The notes: generated by a model not told the origin, from the letters alone. A stretch of DNA of 44,381 nucleotides from Verrucomicrobiota bacterium JB023 (GCA_030673895.1 JAUTCR010000036.1:1-44381), one strand, 5' to 3'; counted from the first letter of the stretch, positions 1 to 7,886 are shown. Translations and numbers: made by a program.

Positions 1-240
1 GACCAAATCATCTCCAGCCGCGACCACTTTAAAACCCTTTACGAGCGCCCCGCCGCGAGGCGCAAGCACCGGTCTGCCCTCATCACCCTCTGCGCCACCA
101 AAAGGCTCAACATTCGACCCTTCCGCCACGAACCCCGGGCCGTCAAACGAAGGCCCAAAGGCTACCAACTTCTCTCCGAACCACGCCACACCTTCCAAGA
201 AATCCACCACCGTTCAGAATACCGAAAAACCACTCAAGTG
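1..240 (+). CDS. IS4-type transposase, C-terminal end (partial)
   Basis: Frame 1 is open from the first base. It reads through residues ending in EPRAVKRRPKGYQLLSEPRH and then EIHHRSEYRKTTQ. The R-E/H-E-P-R-x-x-K-R-R-P-K-x-Y-x-L-L-x-x-P-R pattern is the typical C-terminus of IS4-family DDE transposases. The catalytic domain lies upstream of the window, so it cannot be judged whether the element is intact. This frame has no stop codon: it continues through 240-312 straight into the ABC ATPase, whose natural ATG is at 313. The end coordinate is therefore approximate, placed where transposase-like sequence stops. The insertion element probably landed just upstream of the ATPase gene or lost its own stop codon. 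Confidence 0.7.
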
Positions 241-312
241 AGCGCCATTCGTCTCAGAAACTTTTTTGTTTGTTTGAGCGGGGAGAATTTCGCTCTCTCC
301 TTTGAAAGCCGA

Positions 313-1107
313 ATGCCTGAGCCCCTACTTGAACTCAAGAACGTCACCGTGGTCCGGGGAGGACGTGCGGTGTTGGAGAACTTCAGTTTTCGATTCGCCA
401 AAGGCGAGCGTCTGGCGATTCTGGGAAGGAATGGGTCCGGGAAGAGCACCCTGCTGAGCATTCTCACCGGCGAGCTTCATATTGCCTTTCGCCCCGAATC
501 TTCCATCCAACTCTTTGGCAAGAAGCGCTGGAGGCTGGAAGACCTCCGGGGCCAGATTGGTTTCGTCATCCCCGAGCAAACAGCCCAATTCTCTCCCCGA
601 GAGCGCGCCTCCGATGTGGTGCTCTCTTCCTTCCAAAAAGCCTATGGAGTGACCCGGATGATGACATTTGAGGATGACGAGCGGGAGGCTACCCACCACG
701 CAATCGCTCGCGCGGGTGTGGCCCATCTGGCGGACCGTCCGTTCGGCGAGCTTTCATCGGGAGAGAAGCGCCGCTTCCTGCTGGCCCGGGCATTGGTGCA
801 CGATCCCGAGCTGCTTGTCTTGGATGAGCCGACCACGGCGCTCGATCTGCCGGGAGCATGGAGCTACCTGCGCACTATCGGTGAACTTTGCCGGGAAGGA
901 CGCAGCCTGATTTTCGTGACGCACGATGCGCGCGAGATTCCCAAGGAGGTCGAGCGGGTCCTGCTTCTCAAGGACGGTGAGATTCTCGCTGATGGCGCCA
1001 AGGAGCACATCCTCACCGAGCCCCAGCTTTCCGAGTGCTATGGTTTGCCCGTCTCTGTCACTTGGCAGGATGGTCATTGCCAGGTGCAGCCTGCCGCCGG
1101 TGACTAG
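313..1107 (+). CDS. ABC transporter ATP-binding protein (ModF-like, COG1119 type)
   Basis: A single nucleotide-binding domain of 264 residues. The Walker A is GRNGSGKST, the ABC signature is LSSGEKRR, the Walker B is LLVLDEPT and the H-loop is FVTHD. The opening LLELKNVTVVRGGRAVLENFSF and the short spacing resemble the ModF/PhrA-like ATPases (COG1119), whose partners are often unknown. The ATG at 313 is preferred over the in-frame GTG at 238 because the family alignment begins at LLELKNV. The upstream codons belong to sequence joined to the transposase frame. No permease or binding protein is adjacent, so the substrate is unknown. The stop codon TAG at 1105-1107 also forms the left end of the MITE-like element that follows. 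Confidence 0.85.
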   Translation: MPEPLLELKNVTVVRGGRAVLENFSFRFAKGERLAILGRNGSGKSTLLSILTGELHIAFRPESSIQLFGKKRWRLEDLRGQIGFVIPEQTAQFSPRERASDVVLSSFQKAYGVTRMMTFEDDEREATHHAIARAGVAHLADRPFGELSSGEKRRFLLARALVHDPELLVLDEPTTALDLPGAWSYLRTIGELCREGRSLIFVTHDAREIPKEVERVLLLKDGEILADGAKEHILTEPQLSECYGLPVSVTWQDGHCQVQPAAGD

Positions 1108-1440
1108 ACCGTTTCTAAAAAGTCTGTTCGCCTATCGGGTTTGCTTAATTTCTGGCGAGCAGCTTTCTATGAAAGGAGTTAAGCGGATTCCGGACAGCTT
1201 TTCCCGATGGCTGTGTTACTCCTCGGTCATTGGTCCCGACCAACTTTGCTGCTCCCTTCCGGTCGCCCCCTGCGGGCAGCCTCATGGCTGGCTGTCTCGC
1301 TCCGCTCGGCTCTCCTCGCGCGTTGATGCCTGCGGCACCCTGCGGGCAATCCTACTGATTGTCTGTCTCCGCTTTGCTCCGGCTGCCCTCGGAATAAGCT
1401 GTCTCGGCGATCAACGAACTAATTTTTCAGAAACCGTCTA
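1105..1440. mobile_element. MITE-like element with terminal inverted repeats and TA ends
   Basis: The left end at 1105-1122 (TAGACCGTTTCTAAAAAG) is mirrored at 1423-1440, whose reverse complement is TAGACGGTTTCTGAAAAA. These are 17-18 bp terminal inverted repeats with few differences, flanked by TA on both sides, which fits a TA target duplication. The roughly 336 bp interior has no convincing gene. It holds two related segments (about 1268-1306 and 1338-1378), each beginning CCCTGCGGGCA and each carrying a short hairpin. The element abuts the ABC ATPase so closely that it supplies the stop codon. The remaining spacer to araB (1441-1567) shows nothing recognisable. Confidence 0.6.
1268..1378 (+). 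repeat. two related hairpin-bearing repeat units inside the MITE-like element
   Basis: Unit 1 (1268-1306) and unit 2 (1338-1378) both start CCCTGCGGGCA and continue into GTCTGTCTC-like sequence followed by a CGCT tract. The stem in unit 1 is CAGCC/GGCTG; in unit 2 it is CAATC/GATTG. The bases differ but pairing is kept, so the two stems look compensatorily changed, which suggests that RNA or single-strand DNA structure is maintained. Confidence 0.45.
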
Positions 1441-1567
1441 ACGAGCCAAAGTAGCCACCCTCCCTCCCCCGCCGCGCTCAGCCGCCCTCTTTTGCAAGCC
1501 ACCCGGCGGTGAATTGTTCTCTTGGAAAGCGAGCCGCCGTTTCGTTCCCTTCCTGCCAACAAGCAAC

Positions 1568-3247
1568 ATGCCTTACACTATTGGACTTGATTACGGGACG
1601 AACTCAGCTCGCGCCTTGGTCGTCGACTGCACGGACGGTCGCGAACTCGGCACCGCTGTCGTCGATTACCCTTCCGGCCATCAGGGGATTCTCCTCAATC
1701 CCGCCGACCATCATCTTGCCCGCCAACGGCCCGGCGATTACATTCATGCTCTTGAGAAAGCGACTTTGGCCGCTCTGGAGCAAGCGAAGGAGAATGAACC
1801 CGCCTTCTCCGCAGAACAGGTCGTTGGAATTGGCATGGACGGCACGGGCTCGAGTCCGCTCCCCGTCGACGAAAACAATCATCCGCTCGCTCTCTCCGAG
1901 CGCTTCGCCGACAACCTCAATGCCCAGTGCTGGCTCTGGAAGGATCACACCAGCATCCCGGAGGCTGCGGCGATCACCGAGATGGCCGCCTCAATGCGCC
2001 CCGAGTACCTCGCCAAGATTGGCGGCACCTACTCGTCGGAGTGGTTTTGGGCCAAGATCTGGCACTGCTTGAAGGTGGATCCCGAGGTCTTCGACGCTGC
2101 AGCCTCATGGGTGGAGCTCTCGGACTACATTCCCTCGCTACTCGCCGGCGTGAGTTCTCCGCGCACGATCAAGCGGGGCATCTGCATGGCTGGGCACAAG
2201 GCCATGTTCGCCGAGGACTGGGGCGGGCTGCCTGACAAGAAATTCCTCTCCGCTCTCGATCCCCGTCTCGCCGAACTCCGCGATCGCCTCTATGACGAGG
2301 CCTTCGATGCCTCAACCCCTGCAGGGACGCTCTGCGCCGAGTGGGCGGACAAGCTCGGCTTGCCCATTAATATTCCCATCGCGATAGGCGAGATGGATGT
2401 CCACTACGGCGCCATCGGCTGCGGCGTGGAAGAAGGGACTCTCGTCAAGGTCATCGGCACCTCGACCTGCGACTGTGCAGTGGTCTCTGCGGAGAAAGCC
2501 ATTGCGGACATCCCCGGAATTTGCGGAATCGTGAAGGGCGCCATCCTCCCCGGTTACTACGGGGTCGAAGCGGGACAATCCGCGGTTGGAGACATTTTCA
2601 AATGGTATGTCGAAGGCGTCCTTGGCGACGTCTCCCTGCACGGCTCCCTCACTGAGGAAGCCGCTCAATTGAAGCCCGGTCAATCGGGCCTGCTGGCCCT
2701 CGACTGGAACAATGGCAACCGCACCATTCTCGTCGACCAGTTGCTCACGGGCCTCCTCATGGGCCAGACTCTTTACACCACGAGAGCCGAAATCTATCGA
2801 GCGCTCATCGAAGCCACCGCCTTCGGTGCGCGGGCCATTGTGGACCGCATTCGGGAGCATGGTGTCCCTGTGGACCGAATCGTCTGCTCGGGCGGCATTG
2901 CGGAGAAGAATCCTCTCCTCATGCAAATCTATGCCGACGTCATCAACTGTGAGATGCGCGTCTCCCGCTCCGAGCAAAGCTGTGCCCTGGGTTCCGCCAT
3001 CGGGGCTGCCGTCGTGGCGGGAGCTCACCCAGATTTCCGAACTGCTCAGGACGCCATGACCGGATTGAAGGAGGTCACCTACCAGCCGATTTCAGCGAAT
3101 CAGACGATCTACGAACAACTCTATGCACTCTACCGCGACTTGCACGACTCCTTCGGCGGGCTCAGGAAGTCAGTCAATCTCGGCCACGTCATGAAGGACC
3201 TCCTGGCAATCAAAGCCGCGCAAGTTGATCCCCAGTCCGACTCCTAG
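1568..3247 (+). CDS. araB: ribulokinase
   Basis: An FGGY-family carbohydrate kinase of 559 residues, the usual AraB length (about 550-570). It would phosphorylate L-ribulose to L-ribulose-5-phosphate in cytoplasmic L-arabinose catabolism. The N-terminal phosphate-binding segment is GLDYGTNSARALVVD (about residues 5-19). The hydrophilic AraB-type stretch GIGMDGTGSSPLPVD and the C-terminal ATPase-fold motif VCSGGIAEKNPLLMQIYADV are both present. The ATG at 1568 is chosen because MPYTIGLDYGT matches the family start; upstream in-frame codons encode unrelated residues. araD follows 46 bp downstream on the same strand. No araA isomerase or arabinose transporter is in the window. Confidence 0.93.
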   Translation: MPYTIGLDYGTNSARALVVDCTDGRELGTAVVDYPSGHQGILLNPADHHLARQRPGDYIHALEKATLAALEQAKENEPAFSAEQVVGIGMDGTGSSPLPVDENNHPLALSERFADNLNAQCWLWKDHTSIPEAAAITEMAASMRPEYLAKIGGTYSSEWFWAKIWHCLKVDPEVFDAAASWVELSDYIPSLLAGVSSPRTIKRGICMAGHKAMFAEDWGGLPDKKFLSALDPRLAELRDRLYDEAFDASTPAGTLCAEWADKLGLPINIPIAIGEMDVHYGAIGCGVEEGTLVKVIGTSTCDCAVVSAEKAIADIPGICGIVKGAILPGYYGVEAGQSAVGDIFKWYVEGVLGDVSLHGSLTEEAAQLKPGQSGLLALDWNNGNRTILVDQLLTGLLMGQTLYTTRAEIYRALIEATAFGARAIVDRIREHGVPVDRIVCSGGIAEKNPLLMQIYADVINCEMRVSRSEQSCALGSAIGAAVVAGAHPDFRTAQDAMTGLKEVTYQPISANQTIYEQLYALYRDLHDSFGGLRKSVNLGHVMKDLLAIKAAQVDPQSDS

Positions 3248-3293
3248 CCTTATCGAACAATATAGAGAAGCCAAACCAGCCATCTCCTAGAAC

Positions 3294-3995
3294 ATGAATT
3301 ATCAATCTCTCCGCGAGGAATGTCTCGAAGCCAATCTTGCCCTGCCAAAGACCGGTCTGGTCGACCTCACCTTTGGCAACGTCTCCGTCGCGGACCCCGA
3401 GCGTCGGGTCTTCGCCATCAAGCCCAGTGGGGTCGATTATCAGGATCTCACGCCTGAAGCCATGGTCATCGTCGACTACGGCGGGCAAATCCTGGAAGGC
3501 GACCTCCGCCCCTCGTCCGACACGCCCACCCATCGTTGTCTCTTCCTCAACTTTGCGGGGATTCGCTCCGTGGTGCATACCCATTCCCGTTCCGCGGTGG
3601 CCTTCGCGCAGGCTGGGCGCGACCTTCCTTGCCTCGGGACAACCCATTGCGACTATTTCCACGGCTCGGTGCCCGTGACCCGGGACATGACTCCGGAGGA
3701 AGTTCAGGGCGAGTATGAGTGGGAGACGGGTCAGGTGATTGTCGAGCGCTTCCGCACGGCGGGGCTTGAGCCCAATGACATCCCGGCGGTCCTCGTGCGC
3801 AATCACGGGCCCTTCGCCTGGGGACAATCAGGGGCGAAGGCCGTGGAGACCGCGCAGGCTCTGGAGATTGTCGCCGATATGGCGATTAAGTCCTTTTCAA
3901 TCAATCCGGGGGCCCCTCCGGCTCCGAGCTATCTGCTGGACAAGCATTTCTATCGCAAACATGGCGCTGGTGCCTACTACGGCCAGCCCAAGTAA
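3294..3995 (+). CDS. araD: L-ribulose-5-phosphate 4-epimerase
   Basis: A class II aldolase/adducin-fold enzyme of 233 residues that interconverts L-ribulose-5-phosphate and D-xylulose-5-phosphate, the step after AraB. Family motifs appear in order: GNVS near residue 27, KPSGV, the phosphate-binding SSDTPTH, the zinc-binding pair in VHTHSRSAVAFAQ, and the third metal ligand in RNHGPFAWG. The region GTTHCDYFHGSVPVTR is typical of AraD rather than fuculose aldolase. It probably forms an operon with araB. An 11-bp inverted repeat follows between this gene and the convergent MerC-like gene. Confidence 0.93.
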   Translation: MNYQSLREECLEANLALPKTGLVDLTFGNVSVADPERRVFAIKPSGVDYQDLTPEAMVIVDYGGQILEGDLRPSSDTPTHRCLFLNFAGIRSVVHTHSRSAVAFAQAGRDLPCLGTTHCDYFHGSVPVTRDMTPEEVQGEYEWETGQVIVERFRTAGLEPNDIPAVLVRNHGPFAWGQSGAKAVETAQALEIVADMAIKSFSINPGAPPAPSYLLDKHFYRKHGAGAYYGQPK

Positions 3996-4009
3996 GCTGA
4001 CGATGGCCT

Positions 4010-4053
4010 GAAGTTCTTTCTCCCGCACTGGCGACAGTTCCCGAAAGAACTTC
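4010..4053. terminator. inverted repeat between convergent araD and MerC-like genes
   Basis: GAAGTTCTTTC at 4010-4020 pairs perfectly with GAAAGAACTTC at 4043-4053 across a 22-nt loop. It lies just past the araD stop codon and before the stop of the convergent gene. There is no clear T-tract on either side, so it is a possible bidirectional transcription end rather than a classical intrinsic terminator. Confidence 0.35.
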
Positions 4054-4077
4054 GATCCCACCCTTCCCTGCGTTTGC

Positions 4078-4698
4078 CTAGCAGCTCGCGCAGCTGGCAT
4101 TGCGGCAGGCATGGCCGCAGAGGCAAAGATTGCCCACATGCGCGGCGATGAGAAACAGGCCGCCCAGAGTGGTCACGATGGCAGCGGGTGGGATGTGAAG
4201 AGAGGCTTCCCCGGTCTCGCTAATCTGCACACTTGGGCAACAGGCATCGACACAGGCGGCGGGCTCTGCAGGTGCTGGCGTTGCTGGTGCGCTCGCGGCC
4301 TCCTCTGCACAGACCTCGCAGCAGGAGGCATCAACGGCACCGGCCTCGGCAGGAGCTGGTGAGGCGGCAGGGGTGGCGGGAAGCGGTGCTTCTTTGGCAA
4401 AGGCCGGAAGTGCGGCTCCTCCTAAAACGAAGAAAATTCCAAGTGAGGCTGCGGCGACGACCCAGAGCTTCCGATGAGAGCGATACCCCTTCCAGATTGA
4501 GAATGCAGCCAGCGGAACGACGAAGAGAGCCACCAAGATGTGGGAAGCGGGGTGAGCCCAGATCTTTCCGAAGGCGGGTAGGGCCAAGAGAAGAATCGGT
4601 GAAACGGCGCAGTGGATGGCGCAAAGAACAGACGCCGCCACACCGACACGGTCGGCTTTAGGAAGAAAATCGGAGGAAGAAGCTGTGGTGGTATTCAT
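4078..4698 (-). CDS. MerC-domain membrane protein with Cys-rich insertion and tail
   Basis: A protein of 206 residues with an N-terminal MerC-like domain. The first membrane segment carries ASVLCAIHCAVSPILL, the C-x-x-x-C-containing helix typical of MerC, followed by two more helices (about residues 50-68 and 77-98) and a fourth near 175-195. An Ala/Pro-rich loop contains the clusters SCCEVC and CVDACC, and the C-terminus is LCLCGHACRNASCASC. About 13 Cys in total suit soft-metal binding. MerC proteins move mercuric ion across the inner membrane, but MerC-like proteins also occur in metal-homeostasis loci without mercury genes. No merA, merP or merR is present. It is transcribed divergently from a FeoB-like gene, and the shared region has repeated dyads, so zinc is the more likely metal (inference). 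Confidence 0.75.
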   Translation of the reverse strand: MNTTTASSSDFLPKADRVGVAASVLCAIHCAVSPILLLALPAFGKIWAHPASHILVALFVVPLAAFSIWKGYRSHRKLWVVAAASLGIFFVLGGAALPAFAKEAPLPATPAASPAPAEAGAVDASCCEVCAEEAASAPATPAPAEPAACVDACCPSVQISETGEASLHIPPAAIVTTLGGLFLIAAHVGNLCLCGHACRNASCASC

Positions 4699-4823
4699 TG
4701 GCTCGGCGAATTGATCGAGGACCCTCTGCTGGCGGCCCGTGCCCTCCTTTACTCAGAGGTCCCGGGAATTGACAACGGGTCGTTGGTGGTCGGTGCGGAA
4801 CGCAAGCTAGAGAAAATTTTTCG

Positions 4824-4949
4824 TAACGCAACAAATTTGCATTATCTAATCTGTCCTTTGGCGAGGTGCTTTTCCGGACAGCCCGCCTTTATTGCAACTT
4901 AATCGCATTAATTCTTGCCGGCTATCATTATCGCGACTAATTCGCATTA
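4824..4949. promoter_or_regulatory. cluster of AT-rich dyads in divergent promoter region (candidate Zur/Fur-family operators)
   Basis: The 252-bp region between the MerC-like gene and the FeoB-like gene contains three related sites. The 21-bp imperfect palindrome at 4824-4844 has arms TAACGCAA and TTGCATTA. The site at 4899-4911 is TTAATCGCATTAA, with perfect 5-bp arms around CGC. The site at 4938-4949 is TAATTCGCATTA, with TAAT/ATTA arms. The core T[TC]GCATTA recurs in the same orientation in all three. AT-rich dyads of this kind suit Fur-superfamily repressors, and the downstream genes suggest Zur. No regulator gene is in the window. Confidence 0.45.
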
Positions 4950-4950
4950 A

Positions 4951-6675
4951 GTGATACTTCGTCGCCCTACTGAACCGGACCCAGCCCACTCCCCTCGCTT
5001 GAGGGAGAGGAGCCACTGCCAAGGCCCATCCTGCAATTGCCTTGTCTGTGGGGGAGAGAGTGTGGGGAAGACCCAGCTCTTGGCGAGTCTCACCGGAAAG
5101 AGCCCCTTGCCGGAAAACTTCCGCGGCTCGACGGTGGCTTGCGAGACCTATCGAGATGGGAATCTTCGCTGGATGGATACACCGGGCATCCTGCGCCGGT
5201 CCGATACCGCGGCGAGCCGGGCGGCTCTCGAACAAGTCGACAGTTCCGACAGGGTGATGCTGGTTGCGCGAGCGGATCGCGCGGCGCAGGAACTCCCCGC
5301 GCTACTGCCATCCATCGCGGGCAAGCCGGGCTTCGTCACCCTCACCTTCCGGGACCGATTGGATCCGGAGTATCGGATTGAGACCGAGCAATTGGCTGCC
5401 TCACTTGGTGTTCCGGTCTTCCTCGTCAATGCCCGCCGGCTCGACAACACGGAGGCGGAGGCTCTCCGGCGCACGGCGTCTGCCCCGGATAACAAAGCGA
5501 GTCGCTTCCCCCTTTCCCCACCCAAGGTTCTCCCCCTCTCGCCCGCTCCCGAATCCCGCCGGGAAAGCCGGGCGGAGCAAGCGGCATCCCATCCCTTCGT
5601 CGCTCTTCTCCTGCTCTTTCTGCCTGCCGCTCTCGCGATTGCTTATACCAATCGTTTCGCCGACTCGCTCTATGACCCAGTGGCCAGCCTCATGGCCCAG
5701 GCTTTGGCCTCAGTCGCCTCATGGCCAGCCCTCCCCGGTGCTCTCCTTGGCGGAGACTATGGACTCTTGGCCATGTTCCCTTTCCTCCTTCTTTATGCCC
5801 TTCCCACTTTGCTCGTTTTCTCCGCGATCCTCGCCATCTACAAGTCGTCTGGATTAATCGATCGCCTCTCCATCGCTCTCCATCCCTGGCTTCGCCCCTT
5901 TGGGATTGGCGGGCGCGATTTAGTGAGAGTGATCATGGGTTTTGGCTGCAATGTGTCGGCCATCGTATCGACCCGCTCTTGCACCACCTGCTCTCGGGGT
6001 GCCTGCGTCTCGGCCATCTCATTTGGTGCAGCCTGCTCCTATCAGCTCCCTGCCACGCTGGCGGTCTTCGCGGCCGCCGGGATGGCGGGCATGGGCCTCG
6101 CCTATCTCGCAGTGCTCACCGTGACCACACTCATCTACCTCCGCTTCACCACTCCCAAGGTTCTTCGTTCAGCAGGCAATTCCCTCCTCATCACCAAGCC
6201 GGACCCACTGACCGCACCTTCTTGGCAATCCGTGTGGCGTGAGGTTGGCAGTCATCTCAAGCAATTCGTCATCATGGCGTTCCCCGTCTTCATCGCGATC
6301 TGCTTTGCCGCTTCTCTCCTTGACTACTTCGGGATCTTACATGCTCTCTCCCGAGCACTCGCGCCTTTGCTGAGTGTCTTCAATCTCCCTGCTGAAGCCA
6401 CCACCGCCGTCATACTCGGCTCCATTCGCAAGGATGGCATCGCCATCGGCTTGTTAGACAATATGGGCGGGGAGCTCAAGGTCGCGCTTAGTAGCCCTGC
6501 CCAGGTATTGTCCGCTGTCTATCTAGCCGGGGTTCTCCTTCCCTGCCTGGTCACCGTCTTCACTGTGGCCCGCGAGATGGGCTGGAAGTTTGCGGCCAGG
6601 CTCTGTGCCAGGCAAATGGCATGGGCGGCGGGCTTCGCGCTCATCATCGCTTGGAGCGGGGCCCTTATCTTCTAA
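4951..6675 (+). CDS. FeoB-like metal transporter with degenerate G domain and Cys-rich motifs
   Basis: A protein of 574 residues. The N-terminal GTPase-like domain has a P-loop GGESVGKT (34-41) and DTPG (76-79) but no clear NKxD motif. The membrane domain begins near residue 215. Its GFGCNVSAIVSTRS segment (330-343) is the FeoB core Cys motif, and the second half holds several more helices. Typical FeoB is larger (about 700-770 residues) and is paired with FeoA, which is missing. Unusual Cys cluster before the P-loop (C23, C28, C30, C33) and around the pore motif (C333, C344, C347, C352, C362). FeoB moves ferrous iron. Here the neighbours suggest zinc or another divalent metal (inference). 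The GTG at 4951 is the longest start, directly beside a dyad; a TTG at 4999 is an alternative. Confidence 0.75.
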   Translation: MILRRPTEPDPAHSPRLRERSHCQGPSCNCLVCGGESVGKTQLLASLTGKSPLPENFRGSTVACETYRDGNLRWMDTPGILRRSDTAASRAALEQVDSSDRVMLVARADRAAQELPALLPSIAGKPGFVTLTFRDRLDPEYRIETEQLAASLGVPVFLVNARRLDNTEAEALRRTASAPDNKASRFPLSPPKVLPLSPAPESRRESRAEQAASHPFVALLLLFLPAALAIAYTNRFADSLYDPVASLMAQALASVASWPALPGALLGGDYGLLAMFPFLLLYALPTLLVFSAILAIYKSSGLIDRLSIALHPWLRPFGIGGRDLVRVIMGFGCNVSAIVSTRSCTTCSRGACVSAISFGAACSYQLPATLAVFAAAGMAGMGLAYLAVLTVTTLIYLRFTTPKVLRSAGNSLLITKPDPLTAPSWQSVWREVGSHLKQFVIMAFPVFIAICFAASLLDYFGILHALSRALAPLLSVFNLPAEATTAVILGSIRKDGIAIGLLDNMGGELKVALSSPAQVLSAVYLAGVLLPCLVTVFTVAREMGWKFAARLCARQMAWAAGFALIIAWSGALIF

Positions 6676-6693
6676 CAAACGAAAGCACCCAAG

Positions 6694-7131
6694 ATGGCTC
6701 GAAAACCCATCCCTGAAACCATTCGCTCTCTCTTCAGCACCGAAGACGTGGCGCCGGATGATACGGGAAACAAACCAAGCATCGAGGATCGTCCTGCCGA
6801 AGCAAGGCGGGTGGTGAAGAGAATCTCGGCCCTCGTCGCGGAGCACCGCCTCGCCAGCCAGGCTTTGAACGTTGAGCTCGGTGCGCCAGAGCTGGGTCTC
6901 GTCATCCATGCCCTGCGAGATCATGCCAAAGGCGGACGAGGTGAGCTGAAGCTTGATGCAGTCGATGAGCTGAAAGCGCATTGCCTCCAGCGCCTCTTCG
7001 ACGAGCTCGTCGAGGAGCCAAGCAATATCCTCTACACCACCCAAACCAGCAGCAAGAGCGTTCGCTACGACGCCATGGACCTCTCCTTCTGGCTCGAATG
7101 CCTAACGCTCTTGGAAAAGCAAAGCACCTGA
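6694..7131 (+). CDS. uncharacterised protein of the metal cluster
   Basis: A soluble protein of 145 residues that I do not recognise. It begins MARKPIPETIRSLFS, has a charged, mostly helical composition, a DELKAHCLQRLFDELVEEPSN segment and ends LSFWLECLTLLEKQST. There is no signal peptide, membrane segment or Cys cluster (only two Cys). It starts 18 bp after the FeoB-like gene and ends 17 bp before the HisI homologue, so it is very likely co-transcribed with them. It could be an accessory factor for the transporter or a zinc-sparing protein, but nothing in the sequence proves this. Confidence 0.7.
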   Translation: MARKPIPETIRSLFSTEDVAPDDTGNKPSIEDRPAEARRVVKRISALVAEHRLASQALNVELGAPELGLVIHALRDHAKGGRGELKLDAVDELKAHCLQRLFDELVEEPSNILYTTQTSSKSVRYDAMDLSFWLECLTLLEKQST

Positions 7132-7148
7132 AATCTCTAACACGACCT

Positions 7149-7658
7149 ATGCCCGAACTCTGCCCTACTGAAATCACCTTCGCCGAAAGACTCTCCATCG
7201 AACAAGTCGAAGAAGGCAACGAACTGGCTCCCAAGTTTGACCAGAACGGCTGCCTCCCTTGCATCACCCTCCACGCGGAGACGCGAGAGGTCCTCATGTT
7301 CGCCTTTGTGAACGAAGAGGCCCTTCGCCTCACCATTTCGTCGGGACTGGCCCACTACTGGTCTCGTTCCCGCCAGAAGCTTTGGAAGAAGGGCGAAACC
7401 TCGGGCATGTTTCAGCAGGTCAAACGCATGCTGATCGATGACGATCAGGACTGCCTCATTTTAGAAGTCACCCTGACCCCTCCCACGATTGGAGGCAAGG
7501 AAGCCTCCTGCCACGTCGGCTACCGCTCCTGTTTCTATCGAGAACTTTCCTCAAATCCCGAGCCAGGGAAACCGGTGGAGCTTCGGTTCACCGAAAACCA
7601 GAAATCCTTCGATGCTAGCTCCGTCTATGAGGGAACAACCAATCCGACCCAACTCTAA
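7149..7658 (+). CDS. hisI: phosphoribosyl-AMP cyclohydrolase homologue (HisI family)
   Basis: A protein of 169 residues of the HisI family, which opens the purine ring of phosphoribosyl-AMP in histidine synthesis. The motif WSRSRQKLWKKGETSG is the substrate-binding signature. DDDQDC (97-102) supplies the Asp metal ligands and first zinc Cys, and SCHVGYRSCFYR (120-131) supplies Cys 121 and 128, so all three zinc Cys are kept. It carries about 10 extra residues between the Asp cluster and the CH motif, and a longer C-terminal tail than stand-alone HisI. No other his genes are near. HisI paralogues are known members of Zur-controlled loci beside COG0523 genes, which fits this context. It may be a backup enzyme for zinc limitation (inference). 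Confidence 0.88.
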   Translation: MPELCPTEITFAERLSIEQVEEGNELAPKFDQNGCLPCITLHAETREVLMFAFVNEEALRLTISSGLAHYWSRSRQKLWKKGETSGMFQQVKRMLIDDDQDCLILEVTLTPPTIGGKEASCHVGYRSCFYRELSSNPEPGKPVELRFTENQKSFDASSVYEGTTNPTQL

Positions 7659-7679
7659 CCAACCAACCGAACAAGACCA

Positions 7680-7886
7680 ATGACCCTCTTTAACAGCTAC
7701 CAAGAATGGCGCACAACCATCACCGAGCGAGCGGGGCTCACTCTCGACCGTGAGTTCTGCCAAGGCCGCCTCGAGGTCCTCGAAGATGAAAGCTCACCCG
7801 AGACCCAATCCTTCATCAAATCCTTTGGCGCTGCATACCACCAAGAGGTCGTTGCCTGGTTTCACAAAGCTCTCTCCGAACAATGA
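7680..7886 (+). CDS. small uncharacterised protein of the metal cluster
   Basis: A protein of 68 residues, not recognised. It starts MTLFNSYQEWRTTITERAGL and ends in [13 protein letters not shown], and looks like a small soluble helical protein with one Cys. Its stop overlaps the start of the next gene by four bases (ATGA), which supports translation as part of the operon. It starts 21 bp after the HisI homologue. Confidence 0.6.
   Translation: MTLFNSYQEWRTTITERAGLTLDREFCQGRLEVLEDESSPETQSFIKSFGAAYHQEVVAWFHKALSEQ

Noticed and set aside
250-270. TCAGAAAC shared with the MITE terminal repeat
   Set aside because: Only 8 bases match and the following bases differ, so a link between the IS end and the MITE is not supported.
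2312-3028. Long minus-strand open frame (238 codons)
   Set aside because: It lies fully inside araB, which has strong motifs. It is a shadow frame of G+C-rich codons.
4078-4698. Mercury resistance operon
   Set aside because: Only a MerC-like domain is present. No merA, merP, merT or merR is near, and the neighbours point to zinc.
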